56,053 nucleotides of DNA, from the NCBI RefSeq assembly GCF_902859855.1, contig NZ_CADIKH010000045.1, forward strand, positions 1 to 56,053. Direction: 5' to 3'. Positions 28,534-36,645 of the stretch are shown here, piece after piece. The notes below the pieces were generated by a model. The model was not told where the DNA came from. It made no database searches and worked only from the letters and a program-made list of their open reading frames with translations. The position numbers and the translations under genes are program-made. Position 1 is the stretch's first letter; each line of letters opens with the position of its first letter. Source of the stretch: Paraburkholderia humisilvae (GTDB lineage Bacteria; Pseudomonadota; Gammaproteobacteria; Burkholderiales; Burkholderiaceae).

Positions 28534-31472
28534 CCGTCCCGCGTTCCACGCTTCGGCTCCAGTTCCATCGGGGCTTCACGTTCGACGATGCGCTCAGGCA
28601 CGTCGAATACTTCGCCGCGCTCGGCGTCAGTCACCTTTACACATCGCCGGTGACGACCGCCGTGCCGGGCTCGATGCACGGCTACGATACCGTCGACTAC
28701 GCGCAGGTCAGCGCCGAATGCGGCGGCGAGGCGGCGCTCAGGCGTCTCGCGGACAAGCTGCGCGAGCGTGGCATGGGGTTGATCGTCGATGTGGTGCCAA
28801 ACCATATGGGCATTGCGGGCTCCGGCGCGCACAACGCGTGGTGGCGCGACATTCTCGAGTGGGGCCGGCATAGCGCGTATGCGCGGCATTTCGACGTCGA
28901 CTGGCACTCGCCGGACCCGGCGCTGCGCGGCAAGGTGTTGCTGCCGATTCTCGGTGCGCCGTATGGCGACGAGCTGGCCGAGGGCCGCATCGCGTTGCGC
29001 TTTGACGCAGGCACCGGGCGCTTCACGATCGCGTATGGCGATCATCTGTGCGCGGTGTGCCCGGTCGATTACGCCGCGCTGCTGCAAGCCGCCGAGCGCG
29101 CGGAACTCAGTGCGCTTGCCGAGCGCTTTCACGGCCTCACGACCCAGCCCGCCGATCAGCCGCGCGCCGCGCAGGCGCGTGACGCGCTACGCGAATACGT
29201 CGCGCAGCACGGTCTGTCGTCGATCGAATGCGTGCTGCACGCGTATGCGCCCGACGACCCGGTCACACGCGATCATCTTCATCGGCTGCTCGAGCGTCAG
29301 CACTTTCGGCTCGCCTGGTGGCGCACCGCGGCCGACGAAGTGAACTGGCGGCGCTTCTTCGATATCTCCACGCTCGCCGCGGTCCGCGTCGAACGGCCGG
29401 ACGTGTTCGACGCCGTGCACGCGCTGGTGTTTCGTCTGTATGCGGACGGGGTCATCGACGGTGTGCGGATCGATCATATCGACGGACTCGCCGAGCCGCG
29501 TGAATACTGCCAGCGCTTGCGGCAGCGGCTTTCGGAGTTGCGCGAAGGGGCGCCGTATATCGTCGTCGAGAAAATTCTGGCGCGCGGCGAACCGTTGCGC
29601 GACGACTGGCCGGTCGACGGCACGACCGGCTACGACTTTATGAACGACGTCGGCGCGCTGCTGCATGATCCGCGCGGCGCAGCACCGCTTGCGACGGCAT
29701 GGGCCGAACTCAGCGGACGCAGCGCGTCGTTCGCCGATGAAGCGGTGCTTGCGCGCCGCAAGATACTGACCGAGAACCTCGCAGCGGAACTGGATCGCGC
29801 CGCGCGCGGCTTGCATCGGATCGCGCGCGACAACATCGCGACGCGCGATTTCACTTTCACGTCGATCCGGCGCGTGATCGGCGAGCTTGCCGCGCAGTTC
29901 CCCGTCTATCGGATCTATCCGCAAAACGGCCTGCGCAGCGCCACTGACAACGTGTTCTTCGACAAGGCGCTCAATGCCGCGCGGCACATGCTGTCGCGCG
30001 CGGACCACGCGGTGCTCGAGCGCGTCGATGCATGGCTTGGCAGCGGCGCCGACGAACTGGCCAACCCGCGTGAAGCGACGAACCTGCGCACGTCGGCGTT
30101 GCAAGGCGCGGCGGCCGGCGCGTTCAATCACGCGGCGGCCGCGCGGCGCACCGTGCAAACGTTGTTTTCACAACTCACCGCGCCGGTGGCGGCCAAGGCG
30201 ATCGAAGACACTGCGTGCTATCGCTATGGCCGGCTGTTATCGCGCAACGAAGTGGGCGCCGACCCGGGCGAGTTCGCGCTGTCGGTCGAGCAGTTTCATG
30301 CAAACAACCTCGAACGTGCGCGGCGTTTTCCGCATGCGATGCTGGTCACCGCGACGCACGATCACAAGCGCGGTGAAGATGTGCGCGCGCGGCTCGCGGT
30401 GCTCAGCGAGATCGCCGACGAATGGAGCGCGACGCTGCATGCGTGGTCGACCCTGAATATGCCGCAGCGACGCGCGCCGGAGGGCGGTGAGCCCGCTGAC
30501 GACACACTCGTCGATGCGCTGACCGAAGACTGGGCGCCGGGCCCCGCCGCCGAAGCGATGCTGTACCAGACACTGGTCGGCTGCTGGCCGCCGGATCTCT
30601 CCGTCGACGATGAGGCCGGCATCGCGGCGCTCGCCGAGCGCGTCGCGCAATGGCAATTGAAGGCGCTGCGTGAAGCGAAGCTGCGCACCACCTGGCTCGC
30701 GCCTGACGAACCGTACGAGAACGCGTGCCGTGCGTTTCTGTTCGACCTTCTCGCGCCGCAGCGCCGCGACGGTTTTCTGCGCGAACTGCACGCGTTTGTC
30801 GCGCACATCCAGTGCGCGGGCGTGATCGATAGCCTGCAACAGACGATTCTGCGGCTCGCGTCGCCGGGTGTGCCGGATCAGTATCGAGGCGCCGAGCTAT
30901 GGGACTTCAGCCTGGTCGATCCCGATAACCGGCAGCCAGTCGACTTCGAAAATCGCGCGGCGCTGCTTGCGGAAAAGCCACCTTCCGCGTTTCTTGCGAC
31001 GTGGCGCGACGGAAATGTGAAGCTCGCGATCGTGCAACGCATGCTCGCGCTGCGCGCGCATTTGCCCGAGCTGCTAGGTCAAGGCGCATATCTACCGCTT
31101 GCGGTGCAGGGCGTGCATGCGCGCAGCGTGATTGCGTTTGCCCGGCGACAGGGCAATGCGTGGGCGGTGGTGATCGCGACGCGCCTCGCGATGCCGCTGC
31201 TTGCAGGCGATGCGAAGGCCGATGCTAACGCCGGTGTTAATGCCGATGCGAATGCCGGCGATCGGCCGCCATGCGACATACCGCTCGTCGAGCCCTCGCG
31301 TTGGCAGGACACCGCCGTGCGAATGCCCGAGGAACTGGTTGCGCGCGCCATGTTCGACTGGTTGAGCCCGGCCGCGCCGAAGGTCGACGATAACGGTCTG
31401 CTGTACCTGCGCGATGCGCTGACGTCGATGCCGGTCGCGGTACTTGTCGAGGACGGCGTGCCGCGCGCATGA
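28530..31472 (+). CDS. treY: Malto-oligosyltrehalose synthase TreY, 980 aa
   Basis: Rearranges the reducing-end alpha-1,4 bond of a maltodextrin into the alpha,alpha-1,1 bond of trehalose. The start ATG overlaps the malQ stop by 4 bases. TreY motifs: STLRLQFHRGFTFDDA at the N-terminus, GSMHGYDTVDY, VVPNHMGI, the nucleophile region GVRIDHIDGL, the acid/base region YIVVEKILA, and ATHDHKRGEDVRARL in the late barrel. Family size is 720-930 aa, so this is a long member. Part of the excess is a low-complexity insert (DNA 31218-31265, AKADANAGVNADANAGD) between the catalytic part and the C-terminal sheet. It is last in the block; the next gene is convergent. Confidence 0.95.
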   Translation: MTVPRSTLRLQFHRGFTFDDALRHVEYFAALGVSHLYTSPVTTAVPGSMHGYDTVDYAQVSAECGGEAALRRLADKLRERGMGLIVDVVPNHMGIAGSGAHNAWWRDILEWGRHSAYARHFDVDWHSPDPALRGKVLLPILGAPYGDELAEGRIALRFDAGTGRFTIAYGDHLCAVCPVDYAALLQAAERAELSALAERFHGLTTQPADQPRAAQARDALREYVAQHGLSSIECVLHAYAPDDPVTRDHLHRLLERQHFRLAWWRTAADEVNWRRFFDISTLAAVRVERPDVFDAVHALVFRLYADGVIDGVRIDHIDGLAEPREYCQRLRQRLSELREGAPYIVVEKILARGEPLRDDWPVDGTTGYDFMNDVGALLHDPRGAAPLATAWAELSGRSASFADEAVLARRKILTENLAAELDRAARGLHRIARDNIATRDFTFTSIRRVIGELAAQFPVYRIYPQNGLRSATDNVFFDKALNAARHMLSRADHAVLERVDAWLGSGADELANPREATNLRTSALQGAAAGAFNHAAAARRTVQTLFSQLTAPVAAKAIEDTACYRYGRLLSRNEVGADPGEFALSVEQFHANNLERARRFPHAMLVTATHDHKRGEDVRARLAVLSEIADEWSATLHAWSTLNMPQRRAPEGGEPADDTLVDALTEDWAPGPAAEAMLYQTLVGCWPPDLSVDDEAGIAALAERVAQWQLKALREAKLRTTWLAPDEPYENACRAFLFDLLAPQRRDGFLRELHAFVAHIQCAGVIDSLQQTILRLASPGVPDQYRGAELWDFSLVDPDNRQPVDFENRAALLAEKPPSAFLATWRDGNVKLAIVQRMLALRAHLPELLGQGAYLPLAVQGVHARSVIAFARRQGNAWAVVIATRLAMPLLAGDAKADANAGVNADANAGDRPPCDIPLVEPSRWQDTAVRMPEELVARAMFDWLSPAAPKVDDNGLLYLRDALTSMPVAVLVEDGVPRA
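31218..31265 (+). repeat. Degenerate 24-bp tandem repeat inside treY
   Basis: Two 24-bp units, each starting GCCGATGC, lie back to back (31218-31241 and 31242-31265), matching at most positions. They encode ADANAGVN and ADANAGDR. The repeat is in frame and adds a Asp/Ala/Asn-rich loop to the enzyme. Confidence 0.65.
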
Positions 31473-31545
31473 CTGCGAACGAAAGGCACTGCACGGCCCG
31501 CGCCATGCGTCGTGGCGTTCGCCGTTGACGGTCAAGCGCTGCCGG

Positions 31546-32889
31546 TCAACCGCCCTCGTCGTCGAACGCCTTCGGATAAACGCGCACGAGTACGATGCGC
31601 GGCCCGGTCATCTTCTTCACGACGATATCGAAGCGGTCGAACTCCACCCGCTGGCCTTCGGTCGGCAACTCGCGCAATGCCTGGATGACCAGGCCGCCGA
31701 CCGACTCCGCGCGGCCTTCGTCGATATCGATGCCCAGCGCGCGCTCGAGCGACACCACCGGCAAGCTGCCCTTGCCCATCAACGTGCCGTCGTCAAGGCG
31801 CGTCCAGTCCTGGTCGCCCTGGCGGAACTCATCGTGAATCTGCCCGACCAGTGCGCCGAGCAGATTGTCGAGCGTCAGAAAACCGATCGGCTTCGCGTGC
31901 TTGTGGCCCACCAGCGCCAGATGCGGCGCGCCCTTGCGGAAGCGGCGGAACAGTTCGAGCGCGGGCATGTCGGGCTTCACGTATTGCACCGGGCGGACGT
32001 ATTGCGCCAGGTCGTCCAGTGAGCGGCCCGCCTGCCGCGCCAGCAACAGGTCCTTCAAATGAATCGTGCCGGCGACGTGTTCGCCCGACGCGTCTTCATA
32101 GAGCGGGTAGCGGCTGAAACGGTGCCGCGCGACGATCTGCATATTGTCGCGCCACGACAGGTCGCGCCGCAGGCTGACCAGCTCGTACGCGGGCCGCATC
32201 AGGTCGGAGACGGTCATCCGCGAGAAATCCAGCGAGTGTGCGATCGTATTCCACTCGTCCGGGCTATAGGTGCGGCCCGGCTGTTCCATTTCGTCGGTGA
32301 CGCTCGTGCGGCGCGCGCGCAGAATCAGCTTGAGCTCTTCCGTCGAATAGTGCGTGTCGCCGCCGTGATCCGCCGACAGACCCGTGATACGCAGCACGGC
32401 ATTCGCGCTGGTGTTGAGCACCCAGATCGCCGGATACATCAGCCAATAGAACGCGTAGAGCGGCAGCGCGACCCACAATGAGATCCGCTCGGCCTGGCGG
32501 ATCGCGAGCGACTTCGGCGCAAGTTCGCCGACCACGATGTGCAGAAACGAGATGCACGAGAACGCAAAGAACAGCGAGATGCCGTGGATCATCCGTGCGG
32601 ACTCGACGCCGAGCACCCGGAATAGCGGCGTCAGTAAATCCGCGAACGCCGGTTCGCCGATCCAGCCCAGTCCGAGCGACGCAAGCGTGATGCCGAGCTG
32701 ACACGCGGAGAGATACGCGTCCAGCCGTTGATGAACCGTTGCAAGCAGTTTGCCGCGCACGCCGTGCTTTTGCGCGAGCGTCTGCACGCGCGTCTGCCGC
32801 AGCTTCACGAGACCGAATTCGGCTGCAACGAAAAAACCGTTGAGCGCAACAAGCAGCAATGCACCGATAAGGGCGACAACCTGGATCAA
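31546..32889 (-). CDS. CNNM/HlyC-CorC family membrane protein (DUF21-CBS-CorC_HlyC), 447 aa
   Basis: Inner-membrane protein of the group often called hemolysin-related; relatives act in Mg2+/Co2+ efflux or resistance. The N-terminal DUF21 part has hydrophobic segments (IQVVALIGALLLVALNGFFV, LGITLASLGLGWIG, ISLFFAFSCISFLHIVVGEL, YAFYWLMYPAIWVL). It is followed by paired CBS domains (about 200-330) and a C-terminal CorC_HlyC domain (VSLERALGIDI ... VEFDRFDIVVKKM). I choose TTG at 32889, because GGAG lies 9 nt upstream and the product then begins at the usual IQVVALIGALLLV; a TTG at 32910 is the longer alternative. No ATG is available at the N-terminus. Monocistronic, convergent with treY. Confidence 0.88.
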   Translation of the reverse strand: MIQVVALIGALLLVALNGFFVAAEFGLVKLRQTRVQTLAQKHGVRGKLLATVHQRLDAYLSACQLGITLASLGLGWIGEPAFADLLTPLFRVLGVESARMIHGISLFFAFSCISFLHIVVGELAPKSLAIRQAERISLWVALPLYAFYWLMYPAIWVLNTSANAVLRITGLSADHGGDTHYSTEELKLILRARRTSVTDEMEQPGRTYSPDEWNTIAHSLDFSRMTVSDLMRPAYELVSLRRDLSWRDNMQIVARHRFSRYPLYEDASGEHVAGTIHLKDLLLARQAGRSLDDLAQYVRPVQYVKPDMPALELFRRFRKGAPHLALVGHKHAKPIGFLTLDNLLGALVGQIHDEFRQGDQDWTRLDDGTLMGKGSLPVVSLERALGIDIDEGRAESVGGLVIQALRELPTEGQRVEFDRFDIVVKKMTGPRIVLVRVYPKAFDDEGG

Positions 32890-33013
32890 AGCGACGGGCT
32901 CCGGCGACAAAAGTCGTCAGTATAGAGTGTGAAAGGACAACGAAAGCAGTGCGCGCGGTGAGCCAGGTGTCGGATTGCGCAAGACGCGATTGACGTACGC
33001 AGGGGCTCGCTGT

Positions 33014-33820
33014 TCATCCCACGTTGAGCGGGATGCGCAACGAGAGTCTGGTCGGCTGCCCTTCGGCAAACTCGCCTTGTTCGAATGCGCCTTCATGCGC
33101 TTCGGCAACCCGTTTGCACAGCGCGAGCACCCATGCAACGCGTCCCGCTTCACGCGGTTCGCCAGCCTGCCTGCGCGCGAACGCTTCGAGCAGGTGCGGC
33201 AAGGCCGCGTCATCGAGCGCATCGGGCGCGGCGGTGAACGTCGCGACCGCATGCCACATCGATGCGTCCGCGTGAGTTTCGAGCGTGACCGTCGAGCCCT
33301 GCGCGCTCGCTTCGGTCGCGAACGTCAGCATCAGCCACAGCGCTGCGGCAAGGCGTTCGCGATCGCCATCCAGTTGCTCGGCGGCAAGCGACGTGTCGAG
33401 GATGAGTCTGACGCCGCGTGGCTGCGCGAGCATGTCGCGCACATCGACCACGGTCGCATCGACGAACGGCCGCAAGTCGAAACATTCACGATTGAGCGCG
33501 ACTGTTTTTGTTTCGGCGCGGGTCGTATCGACGATCGTTTCGAGCAATTGGACCTGTTGCTCGACACCGCTGCGTATACCGGCGAGCGCGCGCTGCGCGG
33601 TCGCGTCCGCGCCGTCGACCTTGCGTTCCAGCACATAGGCCCAGCTATGGATCGCGTTTAGCGGGCTGCGCAGATCATGAGAAACAAGCGACAGCACATG
33701 ATCGCGCATGAACAGCGCGGTCTGCGCGCACAGTCGGGCAGCGCGTTCCGACGCGGCAGTACCGGGTACACCCGGTTCATGGCTGTGGCTCGCTGGGGAA
33801 GGCATGGTCACAATCGACAT
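33014..33820 (-). CDS. Histidine-kinase-like protein: HisKA helix without a recognisable ATPase site, 268 aa
   Basis: A dimerisation/phosphoacceptor helix is clear: LSLVSHDLRSPLNAIHSWAY, the H-box of sensor kinases. After it comes an alpha/beta region that should be the HATPase_c domain. There the N-box asparagines are missing (LWLMLTFATEASAQG), and no DxGxG or GxGxG loop can be found before the C-terminal LSLRIPL strand. It has no membrane segment or sensor domain, so it is cytosolic. It may be a catalytically dead partner, a phosphotransfer protein or a highly diverged kinase. The start is uncertain: ATG at 33818-33820 (MSIVTMPSPAS) was taken, with ATG at 33803-33805 and 33857-33859 possible. 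A TATAAT at 33858-33863 on this strand favours the shorter forms. It is divergent from the FKBP gene. Confidence 0.75.
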   Translation of the reverse strand: MSIVTMPSPASHSHEPGVPGTAASERAARLCAQTALFMRDHVLSLVSHDLRSPLNAIHSWAYVLERKVDGADATAQRALAGIRSGVEQQVQLLETIVDTTRAETKTVALNRECFDLRPFVDATVVDVRDMLAQPRGVRLILDTSLAAEQLDGDRERLAAALWLMLTFATEASAQGSTVTLETHADASMWHAVATFTAAPDALDDAALPHLLEAFARRQAGEPREAGRVAWVLALCKRVAEAHEGAFEQGEFAEGQPTRLSLRIPLNVG

Positions 33821-33965
33821 CCTCGTTAGCAGTTCGTGATTCGAATGATCAGCCAACATTATAGGCAAGGCCTTTGCACGAAATGGCGCAACAGCGGCCC
33901 GGTCGCTGCGCCCGCGCAACGCGCCTACAATAGCGGTTTTCATCGTTTTCAAAATGGAGCAACTT

Positions 33966-34307
33966 ATGCCGACCGTCACCACCGAATCCGGCCTGAAATA
34001 CGAAGATCTGACCGAAGGCACTGGCGCCGAAGCGCGGTCGGGGCAGACCGTCAGCGTTCATTACACAGGCTGGCTCACCGACGGCCAGAAATTCGACTCG
34101 AGCAAGGATCGTAACGATCCGTTCGCGTTCGTGCTGGGCGGCGGCATGGTGATCAAGGGCTGGGATGAAGGTGTGCAAGGGATGAAGGTCGGCGGCGTGC
34201 GGCGTCTGACGATTCCGCCGCAACTCGGCTACGGCGTGCGCGGCGCGGGCGGCGTGATTCCGCCGAATGCGACGCTCGTGTTCGAAGTCGAACTGCTCGA
34301 AGCCTGA
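33966..34307 (+). CDS. FKBP-type peptidyl-prolyl cis-trans isomerase, 113 aa
   Basis: Catalyses proline isomerisation in protein folding; cytoplasmic, as no signal peptide is present. The ATG at 33966 follows GGAG (33956-33959) by 6 nt; an ATG at 33954 would overlap that ribosome site. It is a single compact FKBP domain with the active-site pattern: GQTVSVHYTGWLTDGQKFDSS, FVLGGGMVIKGWDEGVQGMK and the GYGVRGAGGVIPPNATLVFEVELL end. The length is normal for the minimal family. Twenty bases separate it from the downstream AraC regulator, so the two may be cotranscribed. Confidence 0.95.
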   Translation: MPTVTTESGLKYEDLTEGTGAEARSGQTVSVHYTGWLTDGQKFDSSKDRNDPFAFVLGGGMVIKGWDEGVQGMKVGGVRRLTIPPQLGYGVRGAGGVIPPNATLVFEVELLEA

Positions 34308-34327
34308 GCGGGAAGGACGCACCGTTC

Positions 34328-35128
34328 ATGGCCGGCAGTCTTGTCACCGTCGCGTCGCCGAGCGTCACGCTGCGACGTTTCAGCGAAACCGAAGCGTCGG
34401 ACCTGCACGATTTTCATCAGATCGTGCTCGGCCTCGACGGCTCGATGGTGATGGCGGTCAACGGCGTCGAACGGCAGATCGACCGCCGGTCGGCGTGGCT
34501 CGTACCGGCCGGGTCGCGCCACGACTACGCAGGTATCGGGGAAAACCGGCAGCTGGTGCTTGATGTACCCGCGGCGTCGCTCGCGATACCCGAACGGCTG
34601 TTCGATCGTGCGCGAACCGTCGATATCGACGCCGGGTTGATCCGTCTGGTCGGCCAGATTGCCGCATCCACAACCGGTAACGGCCACACGGACGATCATG
34701 CGGCGACGCTGCGCCGCTTCAACTGGAGCGCGGCCGCGCAACTGTGCGCGGCACTCGTGCAGGATGCCGGTCGCGCGTCAGCGGGCATCGAGGATGCGCG
34801 GGCGGCCGCGGGCCTCGACTTTGCGCGCATCGACCATTGGTTGCGCGCGCATCTGGCCGAGCCGCTGCGTATCGCCGATCTCGCTGCGCATTGCGGCTTC
34901 GGATTGCGGCGATTTCATCAGCTTTTCATTGAAGCGTTCGGCGAGACGCCGCATCGCTATCTGCAGCGGCTGCGACTCGATACGTCGATCACGCTACTCG
35001 CCGATCCGCGCCGCTCGCTCACCGACGTCGCACTCGACGTCGGCTTTGGCGACCAGAGCGCGTATACGCATGCGTTCACGCGCCGTTTCGGCATTGCACC
35101 GGGGCAGTGGCGCACGCCGCGGCACTGA
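34328..35128 (+). CDS. AraC-family transcriptional regulator, 266 aa
   Basis: DNA-binding regulator. The N-terminal half is a cupin-like sensing domain (VLGLDGSMVMAVNGVERQID ... WLVPAGSRHDYAG). The C-terminal 100 residues carry the AraC double helix-turn-helix: LAEPLRIADLAAHCGFGLRR and, in the second helix pair, RRSLTDVALDVGFGDQSAYT followed by HAFTRRFGIAPGQWR. The start has AAGGA about 11 nt upstream. Its place just behind the FKBP gene says little about the target; the inducer is unknown. Confidence 0.92.
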   Translation: MAGSLVTVASPSVTLRRFSETEASDLHDFHQIVLGLDGSMVMAVNGVERQIDRRSAWLVPAGSRHDYAGIGENRQLVLDVPAASLAIPERLFDRARTVDIDAGLIRLVGQIAASTTGNGHTDDHAATLRRFNWSAAAQLCAALVQDAGRASAGIEDARAAAGLDFARIDHWLRAHLAEPLRIADLAAHCGFGLRRFHQLFIEAFGETPHRYLQRLRLDTSITLLADPRRSLTDVALDVGFGDQSAYTHAFTRRFGIAPGQWRTPRH

Positions 35129-35229
35129 AGCGCGACGCAGGTTTTCATCGCTTCGCATCGCGTGGCGCGGCTTCTGGCTTTCCGCTCGGGCGCCGTTCAG
35201 ATTCCGTTCCGCCACCGCTCACTTACCGC

Positions 35230-36423
35230 TCAGCCACCGTTCAAACCGCGCTCCAGATCCGCGCGGATATCGGATGCGTCTTCCAGCCCCACCGCCAGGC
35301 GAATCAACCCCTCGGTAATGCCCGCTGCCGCGCGCGCTTCGGGCGTGATGCGTCCGTGCGTTGTGGTGGCCGGATGTGTGATGGTCGTGCGCGTATCGCC
35401 GAGGTTGCCGGTGATCGAACAGATCTTCGTGCTGTCGATGACGCGCCACGCGTTTTCGCGCTGTGCTTCCGGTGTGTCGCCGTTCAGCTCGAACGACAGA
35501 ATCGCGCCGCCCGATTTCTGCTGACGCTTCGCGATCGCGTATTGCGGATGCGATTCGAGGCCCGGGTAGAACACGCGTTTCACCGCCGGATGCGTTTCCA
35601 GCCAGCGCGCGATCTCGAGTGCATGGGCCGATTGACGGTCGACGCGTAGCGACAGCGTTTCCATCCCCTTCAGCAGCACCCACGCGTTGAACGCCGACAG
35701 CGTCGGGCCCGCGGTGCGCACAAACGGAAACACCTTTTCCATGATGAACTGCTTCGAGCCGACCAGCGCGCCGCCCAGCACGCGGCCCTGGCCGTCGAGA
35801 AACTTCGTCGCCGAATGCATCACGACGTCCGCGCCCAGCTTCAGCGGCTGCTGCAGTGCGGGACTGCAAAAACAGTTGTCGACGACGAACAGCGCATTCG
35901 CCGCCTTCGCGATCTTGCCGATCGCTTCGATATCGGCGATTTCGGTCAGCGGGTTCGACGGCGTTTCGAGGAAGAACATCTTCGTTTCGGGCCGCACCGC
36001 GTTGTTCCATGCGTCAAGATCGGTCGGATCGACGAACGTCGTCGTAATGCCGAACTTGCTGAAGATCTGCGAGAACATGCCGAGCGTCGAGCCGAACAGG
36101 CTCTGCGAGCTGACCAGATGGTCGCCCGACTGCATTGCGGACATCACCACCGACAGAATCGCGCTCATCCCCGACGCGGTCGCCATGCATGCTTCGCCGC
36201 CTTCGAGCGCTGCGAGCCTGTCCTGAAACATCGTGACAGTCGGGTTCGTGAAGCGCGAGTACGTGTAATAGTCTTCCGATTTCTTGAAGCGCTCGGCCGC
36301 TTCAGCCGCATTCGCGAACACGAAGCTCGAGGTCAGAAATAGCGCTTCCGAATGCTCGCCGAATTCACTGCGCAGCGTGCCCGAACGGACCGCGAGCGTG
36401 TCGAAGTTGAAGGTGTTGTCCAT
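35230..36423 (-). CDS. metZ: O-succinylhomoserine sulfhydrylase MetZ, 397 aa
   Basis: PLP enzyme condensing O-succinylhomoserine with sulfide to homocysteine in methionine synthesis. The fold and motifs fit the Cys/Met-metabolism PLP family: YYTYSRFTNPTVTMFQDRLAALEG, ATASGMSAI, FLETPSNPL, VVDNCFCSPALQQP and the PLP lysine in HSATKFLDGQGRVLGG. The ATG at 36423 was chosen; the frame can be extended to a TTG at 36459, but that lies against the terminator hairpin. The length matches MetZ (about 390-400 aa). It is the last gene of the minus-strand super-cluster, separated from purF by a terminator, so it probably has some independent expression. Cystathionine gamma-synthase is a relative, but the context favours MetZ. 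Confidence 0.93.
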   Translation of the reverse strand: MDNTFNFDTLAVRSGTLRSEFGEHSEALFLTSSFVFANAAEAAERFKKSEDYYTYSRFTNPTVTMFQDRLAALEGGEACMATASGMSAILSVVMSAMQSGDHLVSSQSLFGSTLGMFSQIFSKFGITTTFVDPTDLDAWNNAVRPETKMFFLETPSNPLTEIADIEAIGKIAKAANALFVVDNCFCSPALQQPLKLGADVVMHSATKFLDGQGRVLGGALVGSKQFIMEKVFPFVRTAGPTLSAFNAWVLLKGMETLSLRVDRQSAHALEIARWLETHPAVKRVFYPGLESHPQYAIAKRQQKSGGAILSFELNGDTPEAQRENAWRVIDSTKICSITGNLGDTRTTITHPATTTHGRITPEARAAAGITEGLIRLAVGLEDASDIRADLERGLNGG

Positions 36424-36460
36424 GTTCGTTGTGTTTCCGTTGTTTATGTCAGATGACAAT

Positions 36461-36496
36461 AAAAAAGCCCGCTTTGCGTCGGCATAAGCGGGCTTT
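36461..36496 (-). terminator. Rho-independent terminator between purF and metZ
   Basis: On the minus strand an 11-bp perfect stem, AAAGCCCGCTT and AAGCGGGCTTT, encloses an 11-nt loop and is followed by a run of six T. It lies 150 bases after the purF stop and about 37 bases before the metZ ATG. It should end the purF transcript, and could also work as an attenuator if readthrough drives metZ. Confidence 0.88.
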
Positions 36497-36645
36497 GTGT
36501 GCGGAAAGCTTTGAGCGTAACGGGCACGCGTTCGCGGCCACCGTTCACTTTAGCTGTTTCGGGCGGCCCTTTTGAGGGTTGCCCCGCGTCCGCAAGATGA
36601 ACTCAAATCGACGCAAGACCTGATTCTAACACCGCTGACACCGGG

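Noticed and set aside
36424..36500. Methionine-related riboswitch before metZ
   Set aside because: Only a simple terminator hairpin is visible; no conserved riboswitch core could be recognised in the short leader.
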